A stretch of 64,000 nt of DNA from Sphingobium sp. MI1205 (GTDB taxonomy: Bacteria; Pseudomonadota; Alphaproteobacteria; Sphingomonadales; Sphingomonadaceae): assembly GCF_001563285.1 (NCBI RefSeq), contig NZ_CP005188.1, forward strand, positions 1,555,501 to 1,619,500, in the 5' to 3' direction. The notes beneath the pieces are model-generated. The model had not been told where the DNA came from. It was given only the letters and a program-made list of their open reading frames with translations, and did no database searches. Position 1 is the stretch's first letter. Every line of letters begins with the position of its first letter. Both the position numbers and the translations under genes were made by a program. Positions 27,177 through 34,987 of the stretch are shown piece after piece.

Positions 27177-27961
27177 GCGTGTTGCGAGGCCCCGATCTTG
27201 CTGAACAGCGCTCGGAAATTGGCGGAAGTCGCGTCGGCCAATTCCTCGACGCTTTGTCCGCGAAGGTTGGCAAGGAAGTTGGCAGTATCAGCGACGAAGG
27301 CTGGTTCGCAGGGCTTGCCGCGATGGGGCACAGGCGCGAGGAACGGCGAGTCCGTCTCGATAAGCAGTCTGTCGAGCGGCAAGCGGGCCGCCGTTTGCTG
27401 GAGATCCTTCGCGTTCTTGAAGGTCACTATGCCGGAAATGCTGATGTAAAAGCCAAGGTCCAGCGCCGCGTCGGCGAACGCGTCGCTTGCGGTAAAACAG
27501 TGAATGACGCCGGGATAGGCCCCCTTTCCCATTTCATCGCCCAGAATCTCGAGCGTGTCCTCTTCCGCGTCGCGGGTATGGACGATCAGCGGCAGACCGG
27601 TTTCGCGAGATGCCGAGATATGGGCGCGGAAGCTGTTCTGCTGACGCTGGCGGTCGCTGTGATCATAATAATAATCCAGCCCGGTTTCGCCGATGCCGAT
27701 CACGCGCGGGTGAGCGGCGCGCTCCACCAGCTTGGCGGTATCTACATGCGGATGTTCGTCGGCCTCGTGCGGGTGGATGCCCACAGTCGCCCATACGTCC
27801 GGTTCGCGTTCGGCCGTCGCAATGACGGCATCCCACTCGCTTTCCCGGGTGGCGATGTTGAGCATCACATCGACGCCAGTGAGCCGCGCGCGTTCAAGCA
27901 CATTCCGCTGATCTTCTACCAAGCCTTTGTAATTCAAGTGACAATGGCTATCAATGAACAT
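27173..27961 (-). CDS. tatD: TatD-family metal-dependent DNase/hydrolase
   Basis: 262 residues, TIM-barrel metallohydrolase. Metal ligands are in DSHCHLNYKG (residues 4-7), GIGETGLDYYY, PLIVHTRDAEED, GVIHCFTAS and ETDSPFLAP. In the family it acts as a 3'-5' DNase, and a role in DNA fragmentation or repair has been proposed. ATG 27961 (MFIDSHCHL) is preferred because the metal motif starts immediately; an upstream GTG/ATG at 27982 would overlap metG by 17 nt. The operon order metG-tatD-MBL is conserved in alphaproteobacteria. Confidence 0.93.
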   Translation of the reverse strand: MFIDSHCHLNYKGLVEDQRNVLERARLTGVDVMLNIATRESEWDAVIATAEREPDVWATVGIHPHEADEHPHVDTAKLVERAAHPRVIGIGETGLDYYYDHSDRQRQQNSFRAHISASRETGLPLIVHTRDAEEDTLEILGDEMGKGAYPGVIHCFTASDAFADAALDLGFYISISGIVTFKNAKDLQQTAARLPLDRLLIETDSPFLAPVPHRGKPCEPAFVADTANFLANLRGQSVEELADATSANFRALFSKIGASQHA

Positions 27962-27965
27962 GACT

Positions 27966-29528
27966 TCAGGCGTCCGCTTCATTCAATTCAAGGCGGGGAA
28001 AAAGAGGCTTGGGCGGAGTGAGGATAAAGCCGGTGGCACACAGTTGGGCATAGAAATCGGAACCGATCGCGCCGTAAGTCCGCCCTTCCCCGCCTATCCC
28101 CATCTGGTCCAGCAGCGCCTTCGCGCTGGCCGGGATGACAGGCTGGATGATGATGGCAAGTCCGGCAATGGCTTCGTACAGCGTCGCCAGCACGGCTTCC
28201 ATACGGGCGGGGTCGGTCTTGCGGAGCGCCCAGGGCGCCTGGACATCGATGTAGGCGTTGCAGGCGAAGACAGCCCGCATCCATGCCTCTATCGCTACCG
28301 ATGGCGCCAGATCGGACATTGCTGCCTGAAAGCTCTTAGCCGCGCCCGCGATGGTTGTGAGCAGGTCGCTATCGACATCCTGAAGCGCAGGCTGCGGCAG
28401 GCGACCTTCGAGATTCTTTGCGATGAAGCTCAAGGTCCGTTGCGCGAGGTTGCCGAAGCTGTTCGCCAGATCGCTGTTGGAGCGCGCCACAATGGCTTCG
28501 GCGCTATAGCTGCCGTCATTGCCGAACGTGACTTCGGACAGCAGGAAATAACGCAGCTGATCGACGCCGAAACGATCGGCCAGTTCCATCGGGTCAGCGA
28601 CATTGCCGACCGATTTCGACATCTTCTCGCCCCGATTGAGCAGGAAGCCGTGGCCAAAGACCTGCTTGGGCAGCGGTAGCTTTGCACTCATCAGGAACGC
28701 TGGCCAGTAAACGGCATGAAAACGCACAATATCCTTGCCGATAATATGCGTGATATCGCCGCCTTCCGACCAGTAGCGCGCCATGCGATTAGCATCGTCG
28801 GGATATCCGCAGCCGGTCAGGTAATTTGTGAGCGCATCGACCCATACATACATGACATGACCGTCATTGCCCGGCACCTTAACGCCCCAGTCGAAGCTGG
28901 TGCGCGAAACGCTGAGATCCGAGAGGCCACCTTCCACAAAGCGCATGATTTCATTGCGGCGGCTGTCGGGCTGGATGAAATCGGGTTGGCTGTTGTAAAG
29001 GTCGAGCAGCCTTTGCTGATAAGCGGACAGGCGGAAAAACCAGCTTTCCTCGACGGTCCATTCGACCGGGGTGCCCTGTGGCGACAGCTTTTCGCCGCCG
29101 TCCCCGTCAACCAGTTCCTTTTCGTCGTAGAAGGCTTCGTCGCGGATCGAGTACCAGCCCTCATAGCGCCCCAGATAAAGGTCGCCATTCGCCTCCATCG
29201 CCTGCCATATGGCCTGAGACGCGCGATGGTGATCAGGCTCGCTGGTGCGGATAAACCGATCATAGCTGATATTCAGCCTGTCGTTCATATCCTTGAAATA
29301 CCCGGACATTTCATCGGCTAGCGCATGCGGTTCGATGCCTCGGTTGCGGGCGGCCTGGGCCATTTTCAGGCCATGCTCATCCGTGCCGGTCTGGAAGAAT
29401 ACATCACGACCCGTCATCCGCTGGAACCGCGCGATCGCATCAGTGGCGATTACCTCATAGGCATGGCCGATATGCGGGCGGCCGTTGGGATAGCTGATGG
29501 CGGTGGTGATCGTGAAAGGCTGCGACAT
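27966..29528 (-). CDS. metG: Methionyl-tRNA synthetase
   Basis: 520 residues, class I synthetase. HIGH-type motif PHIGH at residues 18-22, KMSKS in GEKMSKSVGN, and the Met-pocket/CP region with QRLLDLYNSQPDFIQP. The length and the missing C-terminal dimerisation domain match the short alphaproteobacterial form. No Cys4 zinc knuckle is visible in the connective peptide. It charges initiator and elongator tRNA-Met. It lies 44 bp after holB. Confidence 0.96.
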   Translation of the reverse strand: MSQPFTITTAISYPNGRPHIGHAYEVIATDAIARFQRMTGRDVFFQTGTDEHGLKMAQAARNRGIEPHALADEMSGYFKDMNDRLNISYDRFIRTSEPDHHRASQAIWQAMEANGDLYLGRYEGWYSIRDEAFYDEKELVDGDGGEKLSPQGTPVEWTVEESWFFRLSAYQQRLLDLYNSQPDFIQPDSRRNEIMRFVEGGLSDLSVSRTSFDWGVKVPGNDGHVMYVWVDALTNYLTGCGYPDDANRMARYWSEGGDITHIIGKDIVRFHAVYWPAFLMSAKLPLPKQVFGHGFLLNRGEKMSKSVGNVADPMELADRFGVDQLRYFLLSEVTFGNDGSYSAEAIVARSNSDLANSFGNLAQRTLSFIAKNLEGRLPQPALQDVDSDLLTTIAGAAKSFQAAMSDLAPSVAIEAWMRAVFACNAYIDVQAPWALRKTDPARMEAVLATLYEAIAGLAIIIQPVIPASAKALLDQMGIGGEGRTYGAIGSDFYAQLCATGFILTPPKPLFPRLELNEADA

Positions 29529-29572
29529 GGGCCTTCCCTAGCGGCTGTTGCTGCTCTCGCAAAGCCCGCTTT

Positions 29573-30544
29573 TCAGCGCGGATCAGGGGCGAGCGCGGCG
29601 ACATGGCCGGCAAGTTCGAACGCGACGGCGGCAGGATCAAGCGAAAGAATGATCGCGCCGCCTGCCAGTTGGCGGGCCGCTTCCCACCGTTCAAGCGCAG
29701 TGCCGAGGGCGGGGCCGCTGCGTTGGCGGGCGGCATCGGCGATGAATGCGGGCACGCGTTCCAGAAAAGCCTCGTAGCGCGGGCGAGCCGCTTTGCCCGA
29801 CAGCGCTTTGGCCAGGATCAGGCGGTGGCGATTGCCAGGGTCGCCTTCCGTCGAGATGACGCGAAGCATGCGGTCAATGTCGGTTATGTCGAGGCCCGCA
29901 TAACGCAGCGCCTTGCCCGGCGCGCCTTCGCCCAGAGCGGCCAGCGCATTGATTTCGTCGGGCGGCAGGTCTGGCTGATCACGACGCAGGACGGTGCGCA
30001 TCGCCTCCTCACCCAGCGGATCGAAGCGAAGGGTGCGGCAGCGGGAGCGGATGGTCGGCAACAGGCGGCCGGGCGCATGGCTGACGAGCAGGAAGAGCAT
30101 GTCCGTCGGCGGCTCCTCCAGGGTCTTGAGCAGTGCGTTGGCCGCGCCGCGTTCAAGATCGTCGGCGCTGTCGATCATAACGATGCGGCGGGACGAGAGT
30201 GACGGAGCAGACTGGATCAACCGCTGGAGACCGCGCACCTGATCCACCGAAATGTTGCGCGCGGTGCCGCTTTCCTTTTCCAGGCAGTAAAGTTCGGCAT
30301 AGTCTGGATGGGCATCCGCTTCGACCAACTTGCGGATCGGGTGATCGGTGGCGACCGTAAGACCCGCCCCTTCGGGCGCGGGGCCAGCGGCTTCGGCGAG
30401 CAGGCGCATGGCCAGGGCGCGCGCAAAACTCGCTTTACCGATCCCGCGAGGGCCAGCCAGTATCCAGCCATGATGCATGCGACCGCTGCGCGCGGCGGCG
30501 AGCAGCATGTCGGCTTGTGCGTCGTGGCCGAGAATGATGGTCAT
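29573..30544 (-). CDS. holB: DNA polymerase III delta' subunit
   Basis: 323 residues, clamp-loader ATPase-like subunit. The P-loop-like GPRGIGKASFARALAMRL sits near residue 35. The SRC motif appears in TIRSRCRTLRF, and NALLKTLEEPP is the conserved clamp-loader segment. The zinc-binding cysteines of E. coli delta' are not evident, as in many alphaproteobacterial homologues. It works with delta and tau to load the sliding clamp. Its ATG overlaps the tmk stop (4 nt). The gene order tmk-holB-metG-tatD is conserved. Confidence 0.93.
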   Translation of the reverse strand: MTIILGHDAQADMLLAAARSGRMHHGWILAGPRGIGKASFARALAMRLLAEAAGPAPEGAGLTVATDHPIRKLVEADAHPDYAELYCLEKESGTARNISVDQVRGLQRLIQSAPSLSSRRIVMIDSADDLERGAANALLKTLEEPPTDMLFLLVSHAPGRLLPTIRSRCRTLRFDPLGEEAMRTVLRRDQPDLPPDEINALAALGEGAPGKALRYAGLDITDIDRMLRVISTEGDPGNRHRLILAKALSGKAARPRYEAFLERVPAFIADAARQRSGPALGTALERWEAARQLAGGAIILSLDPAAVAFELAGHVAALAPDPR

Positions 30545-31167
30545 GGAATGAGGTCGCTTAGCGCAGCCATGAGGCGCGAGGTCACGGCTTCAGGATGACC
30601 CGCTGCGTCGATGGTGCGTATGCGGCCAGGCTCCTGCGCGGCGAACTTGGCGAAGGCGCTTGCAACGCGGGCGTGAAAGGCAGCGTCACGACCGCCGATG
30701 CGATCCGTCGCCTCCCCGTCCCTCGACCATGCGCGCTGCTGTGCTTCGGCTTTCGACAGTGTGAGGAAAAATGTGCGGTCAGGCAGAAAGTCTCCGCTGC
30801 CGATGCGGTGAAGTTCCAATATGTCGGCGTCACTGAGGTCACCCATACCCTGATAAGCGCGGCTGCTGTCCAGGAAGCGATCGGACAGAACCCACGCGCC
30901 TCGCTCCAGCGCTGGGCGGATGGTTTTTTCGACATGGTCCGCTCGGGCAGCTGCGAAAAGCAGCGCTTCGGCGCGAGGGCTCCAGCGATCCGCATGTCCA
31001 GTAAGGAGCAACGCGCGGATCGCTTCTGCGCCAGCGCTGCCGCCGGGTTCGCGGGTTGCCACCACCTCTATGCCCCGTCCGCGCAAAGCATCTGCCAGCG
31101 CGCGCAACTGCGTTGATTTGCCCGCGCCCTCCCCGCCTTCCAAGCTGATGAAACGGCCCCGAGTCAC
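30541..31167 (-). CDS. tmk: Thymidylate kinase
   Basis: 208 residues. P-loop GGEGAGKST at 11-19, the DR(F/S/Y) motif in LSDRFLDSSRAYQGMG, and the lid with basic residues (SRDGEATDRIGGRD). It phosphorylates dTMP to dTDP. The start is GTG at 31167 (Val-Thr-Arg-Gly-Arg-Phe-Ile-Ser-Leu-Glu); no ATG occurs before the P-loop. The GTGA overlaps the dacC stop codon, so translation is coupled. Confidence 0.95.
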   Translation of the reverse strand: MTRGRFISLEGGEGAGKSTQLRALADALRGRGIEVVATREPGGSAGAEAIRALLLTGHADRWSPRAEALLFAAARADHVEKTIRPALERGAWVLSDRFLDSSRAYQGMGDLSDADILELHRIGSGDFLPDRTFFLTLSKAEAQQRAWSRDGEATDRIGGRDAAFHARVASAFAKFAAQEPGRIRTIDAAGHPEAVTSRLMAALSDLIP

Positions 31168-32327
31168 CCGAAGAAAGACTTCAGGCCGTTCCAGAGCCGC
31201 CCGAATATACCAGCCTCGGCCACATCCTCGCCAGCGACCAGCGGCAGCACCTGCGGCGGCGTGTCGGGCGTGGAAACGATAAGCTCGGCGACCTTCTGCC
31301 CCTTGGCAATGGGCGCTTTGATCGGGCCGGTATAAGCGACCTTAACGGAAATATTGCCGGAAGCGGTGCGGGGCAGCGTCACCGCCATATCCCGCGGTGC
31401 AACCAGCGGCACACTGGTGGCGCTGCCGAGCTGAACCTCCGCCGTTTCGACGGTCTGGCCCTTCTTGAAAAGCGGCTGGGCTTTCCATGCCTTGAAGCCC
31501 CAATCCATGAAGCGCACCGATTCGGCGATGCGGCCGTTGAAACTGGTCAGGCCCGCGACGACCATCACCAGGCGCCGCCCATCCTGCTCGGCAGAGCCAG
31601 TAAAGCCATAGCCTGCTTCTGTGGTATGACCGGTCTTCAGCCCGTCGGCGCCCGCGATCTTGCCCAGGATCGGATTACGGTTGCCCTGCGCGATGTCGGC
31701 TCCGCCCATCGTCTTGCCCCAAGTGAAGGAGCGCGTGGCGTAGAAGCGTTTGTAGAGATCCGGCGTTTCTTCAATCGTCGCCTCCGCCAGAAGGGCCAGA
31801 TCCTCTGCGGTGACATAGGTAACGCCTTCATCCGGCCATCCGTTGCTGGTGCCGAAATGGCTGTTTTTCAGGCCGAGCCGCTCCGCTTCGTCATTCATCA
31901 GCGCGACGAACGCCTGCTCCGTTCCGGCGATGCCCTCGGCCAGCACGACGCAAGCATCATTGCCCGAAAGCGTGACGATGCCGTGCAGCAGGTTCTCCAC
32001 CGAGACCTGCTCCCCGGCTGACAGGAACATCGTCGATCCCGCAGCAGGGCCGTGCCACTGCTTCCACGTTTCGGGGCGCACGGTGAATTTCGTGTCGAGC
32101 TTCAAATCCCCCTTCTGGATCAGGCGGAATGCGACATGGGCCGTCATCATCTTCGCCATGGACGCAGGGGGAATGCGCGTCTCGCCACCCTTGTCGTACA
32201 GCACCGCGCCTGAGGAAAGGTCCTTCATATATGCGATGGGCGCTTCGCTCGTATAAGGTGGAGCGGCGGCCGTGAGCGGCTGCGCCAGCAATCCGACAAA
32301 GAGGATGGCGGCTACGGACTTTTTCAT
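31164..32327 (-). CDS. dacC: D-alanyl-D-alanine carboxypeptidase (PBP5/6 type)
   Basis: 387 residues with a cleavable signal (about 1-21, ALA-type site). The serine penicillin-binding triads are complete: Ser56-x-x-Lys59 in PASMAKM, Ser121-Gly-Asn in TLSGND, and KTG in GLKTGHTT. The C-terminal beta domain (VPLVAPRDMAVTLPR…) and a short amphipathic tail (GRLWNGLKSFFG) suit membrane attachment, as in E. coli PBP5. It trims the terminal D-Ala from peptidoglycan stem peptides in the periplasm. It is the first gene of the tmk-holB-metG operon. Confidence 0.95.
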   Translation of the reverse strand: MKKSVAAILFVGLLAQPLTAAAPPYTSEAPIAYMKDLSSGAVLYDKGGETRIPPASMAKMMTAHVAFRLIQKGDLKLDTKFTVRPETWKQWHGPAAGSTMFLSAGEQVSVENLLHGIVTLSGNDACVVLAEGIAGTEQAFVALMNDEAERLGLKNSHFGTSNGWPDEGVTYVTAEDLALLAEATIEETPDLYKRFYATRSFTWGKTMGGADIAQGNRNPILGKIAGADGLKTGHTTEAGYGFTGSAEQDGRRLVMVVAGLTSFNGRIAESVRFMDWGFKAWKAQPLFKKGQTVETAEVQLGSATSVPLVAPRDMAVTLPRTASGNISVKVAYTGPIKAPIAKGQKVAELIVSTPDTPPQVLPLVAGEDVAEAGIFGRLWNGLKSFFG

Positions 32328-32440
32328 GAGGACTGCCTTCGCACTGATGGATTCGGGATGAAAGAATGCCTGCCCCAGTCATTAGCCATGACAGACACAT
32401 TCTCAAGAGGCCTGGCACAGGAGGAAGCCCCCTTGCGCTG

Positions 32441-33487
32441 CTATTGCCTGACCGCGTCAGCCAGAAGCCCCACCGACAGCGCATAGAAATTCGAGCAGTT
32501 ATAATCGAGGATCGCCCGGTAATTGCTGGTGAGCAGATAGGCCGTCTTGCCAGGACCATCGGGTTCCAGCAGCGTCGCCATCACGCTGTCCGCAGGCCAG
32601 CCTCCGCCTGTCGGCACGATCCCACGGCTACGCCATTCGGCCATGGTCAGCCATCGGCTGTGACGGTTGAAAACGCGCGGGCATCGGGCGGGCGCGGTCC
32701 GTGCAGTTACGCTCCCCCGGTCGAATCCCGCTGGCACCGACACGGCGACCCCCCACGGCTGACCCCGCCGCCATCCGGCCTTCACGAAATAATTGGCGAT
32801 GGAGGCCAGTGCATCGGCTTCGCTGTTCCAGATATCGACCCGCCCGTCGCCGTCGCCGTCTTTCCCCAGGCGCAGATAGACGCTGGGAAGAAACTGCGGA
32901 TACCCTGTCGCCCCTGCCCAGCTGCCCACGAGCCGGCTGCGCGGCACGCCATTGTCGAGCATCTTGAGCGTGGCGAGCAGTTCAGGTTCGAACAGGCTGC
33001 GGCGACGGCCTTCATAGGACAGCGTCGCCAAAGATCGGATGAGGTCGAAATCACCCGTATAGGAACCATAGTTGGTTTCATGGCCATAGATGGCGACCAT
33101 GATCTCTTCAGGAACGCCTGTCTCTGCCTCTATCCGGGAAAGCCGGGCGCGGTTGGCAAGATAGGCTGTCCTCCCCCGGCTGATGCGGGCGGCATCGACA
33201 TGCTTGCGTCGATAGGGTTCAAAATCGGGAATGGGAGAATAGGCCCCTCCCCCCGGCTGGCTCTGGTCAAGTTGAACGACGCGAGGATTGGGCGTGAGCG
33301 TCGGAAACACGGAATCGAGGGTCGCCGGCCGAATCCCCATGGCGCTGGCCTTCGGGCGCAGGGCTTCAAGATAGCTGCGAAACCCGGCGTCCTGTCCCAT
33401 GTCCTGCGCCATGCCAGGCCCCGCCATCAGGCTTCCCACCGAAACCACGGCGAAACGCAGCAGAAGCGAATGAATGGTTGAACGCAT
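32441..33487 (-). CDS. mltB: Lytic murein transglycosylase (MltB family)
   Basis: 348 residues. A signal peptide ends near residue 27 (…GPGMAQD); no lipobox Cys is present, so the protein should be soluble in the periplasm. Catalytic Glu137 is in VAIYGHETNYGSYTGDFDL, and the family stretch RLVGSWAGATGYPQFLPS is present. The enzyme cleaves glycan strands to 1,6-anhydro-muropeptides, which links it to the MurU/AmgK recycling genes at 46.7-48.4 kb. The start at 33487 has GGGAGA upstream. A C-terminal peptidoglycan-binding domain is not seen. Confidence 0.92.
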   Translation of the reverse strand: MRSTIHSLLLRFAVVSVGSLMAGPGMAQDMGQDAGFRSYLEALRPKASAMGIRPATLDSVFPTLTPNPRVVQLDQSQPGGGAYSPIPDFEPYRRKHVDAARISRGRTAYLANRARLSRIEAETGVPEEIMVAIYGHETNYGSYTGDFDLIRSLATLSYEGRRRSLFEPELLATLKMLDNGVPRSRLVGSWAGATGYPQFLPSVYLRLGKDGDGDGRVDIWNSEADALASIANYFVKAGWRRGQPWGVAVSVPAGFDRGSVTARTAPARCPRVFNRHSRWLTMAEWRSRGIVPTGGGWPADSVMATLLEPDGPGKTAYLLTSNYRAILDYNCSNFYALSVGLLADAVRQ

Positions 33488-33634
33488 TAGAGAATCTCCC
33501 TTGCCCCTTTGTGGCACAGCGACATGGGGCGGTGAAATCCTCTCGTGGCCAACATTCTGCAAGAACGCGCTGAAATGACATTTCGGTCATTTTGCGCTTG
33601 GCTTACCCGGATGCTTCGCTAGGAAGCTTCGCAC

Positions 33635-33724
33635 GGACAGGTGGCCGAGTGGTTTAAGGCAGCGGTCTTGAAAACCGCCGTGGGTTTACGCTCACCGTGG
33701 GTTCGAATCCCACCCTGTCCGCCA
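33635..33724 (+). tRNA. tRNA-Ser(TGA)
   Basis: 90-nt long-variable-arm tRNA with encoded CCA. Acceptor GGACAGG/CCTGTCC with discriminator G, anticodon stem GCGGT/ACCGC around CTTGAAA (anticodon TGA), variable arm CGTGGGTTTACGCTCACCG, and T-arm GTGGGTTCGAATCCCAC. Confidence 0.97.
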
Positions 33725-33822
33725 CACCATATCGCGCACCACATCTCCGCCTCAACTTGATGCGCATCAAGGATGCTTATTTACCATCATGCTATGAAGC
33801 AGTCTCTCAAGCGGAGGTTGCG

Positions 33823-34062
33823 ATGTCAGGCGATATGGACGCACCTTATTTTTTCCGGCGTGCGCGGGAGGAAGCCGCCAAGGCAAACAATGCCTTGGCC
33901 CGACATGCGCCTGCTGAAGAAGTTGCCGCTCATCGGGAACTTGCACTGCGCTATAAGGTGAGGGCGTTGGCCGCGGCCTCATCACCTGACCAAGTTCTGC
34001 ACGACGCCATGGAAAATTTTGAAATACCCGGTGACCCCGGCACTGAAAAACGGGCGCATTGA
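33823..34062 (+). CDS. Small hypothetical protein
   Basis: 79 residues, charged and helical, with no signal or membrane segment (Met-Ser-Gly-Asp-Met-Asp-Ala-Pro-Tyr-Phe-Phe-Arg-Arg-Ala-Arg-Glu-Glu-Ala). A GGAGG ribosome site precedes ATG 33823 by 6 nt, and the codon use matches neighbouring genes, so it is probably real. A strong hairpin follows 22 bp after its stop. I do not recognise a family; small proteins of this shape occur in many sphingomonads. No function is offered. Confidence 0.65.
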   Translation: MSGDMDAPYFFRRAREEAAKANNALARHAPAEEVAAHRELALRYKVRALAAASSPDQVLHDAMENFEIPGDPGTEKRAH

Positions 34063-34083
34063 ACCGCGACCGCCAGTGAAAGA

Positions 34084-34113
34084 GCGCCCCCGGGCAAGGG
34101 ATGCCGGGGGCGC
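34084..34113 (+). terminator. Hairpin terminator after the small gene
   Basis: GCGCCCCCGG (34084-34093) pairs exactly with CCGGGGGCGC (34104-34113). The T-tract is poor (GATCTGTATG), so it may act as a rho-dependent or 3'-protecting structure. Confidence 0.6.
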
Positions 34114-34347
34114 GATCTGTATGCTGTCGGGCATCCAAATCGGCCCGGCGTCTAGCAAAATAAGTCGACGCGGGCAATCCAGAGATTGGCATATCTCCCC
34201 AGTGACGTAGCGTCATTTCGGGGCAAGTACTTGAACGCCGTTTAAAGTCGATGGGTGAGACAAAAAGGCCAATTGCATTAGGCAATCTTTTCATCACATG
34301 GCAGCATGCGACACGGGGGCCAGATGATGAACAAAGGGAAAAAGCAC

Positions 34348-34773
34348 ATGGTTGAGCCCGTCAGCAACTGGCCGCGCCGTTCGGCGATTGAAACCGGCGC
34401 GCTGGGCCGATGCCCGAGATGTGGCGATGGTCACATATTCCGCGGATTCCTGACGGTGCGCGATCATTGCGAGGTGTGTGGGCTGGATTATTCCTTCGCC
34501 GACCCCGCAGACGGGCCAGCGGTGTTCGTGCAATTATTCGCCTGTGTCCCCGGCGTCATCTTCATCGTGATGCTGGAAATAATGGCCCGTCCGCCGCTTT
34601 GGGTACACATTGCCGTTGGCATTCCCGTACTGATCCTCACCACGATACTTCCCCTGCGGCCGATCAAGGGATGGCTGGTCGCGGCGCAATATGTGACGAA
34701 GGCGCAGGAAGCGGGCACTGCTGATCTTTGGGCAAAGCTCCATAAAAATGATGGAGACAAACGCGCCGAGTAA
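34348..34773 (+). CDS. DUF983 membrane protein
   Basis: 141 residues. The N-terminus carries two CxxC pairs, CPRCGDGHIFRGFL and CEVCGLDYSFADPADGPAVF, which look like a zinc ribbon. Two transmembrane segments follow (about 60-80 and 85-105). This is the DUF983 pattern, of unknown function, often near cytochrome oxidase or methionine-related genes in alphaproteobacteria. ATG 34348 follows AAAGGGAAAAAG; alternatives at 34324 and 34327 would add a few basic residues. It converges on secA, with the perfect palindrome at 34864 in between. Confidence 0.8.
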   Translation: MVEPVSNWPRRSAIETGALGRCPRCGDGHIFRGFLTVRDHCEVCGLDYSFADPADGPAVFVQLFACVPGVIFIVMLEIMARPPLWVHIAVGIPVLILTTILPLRPIKGWLVAAQYVTKAQEAGTADLWAKLHKNDGDKRAE

Positions 34774-34863
34774 AGCATGGTCCAGCTTATGCAGCAGCTG
34801 AACCAGGCGAGGGCCGGAGGGAGCATGTGATCTTGCATAGCGCAGATCGCTGTCTCCGCCTGC

Positions 34864-34891
34864 CAGGACAAGCGAGCGCTCGCTTGTCCTG
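34864..34891 (+). terminator. Perfect 28-nt palindrome, likely terminator
   Basis: The two 14-nt halves are exact reverse complements (CAGGACAAGCGAGC and its complement), with no spacer. It is followed on the + strand by CCTATTTTG. It lies in the 214-bp gap between the DUF983 gene (+) and secA (-) and could serve the + strand. Confidence 0.6.
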
Positions 34892-34987
34892 CCTATTTTG
34901 CATCTGAAAGGATATGCGAGACGCTCACTAATCTTGATGCCTGCTCTCGCATGTCAGACTGATTCAGATTGATCAAATCACCCCAGC

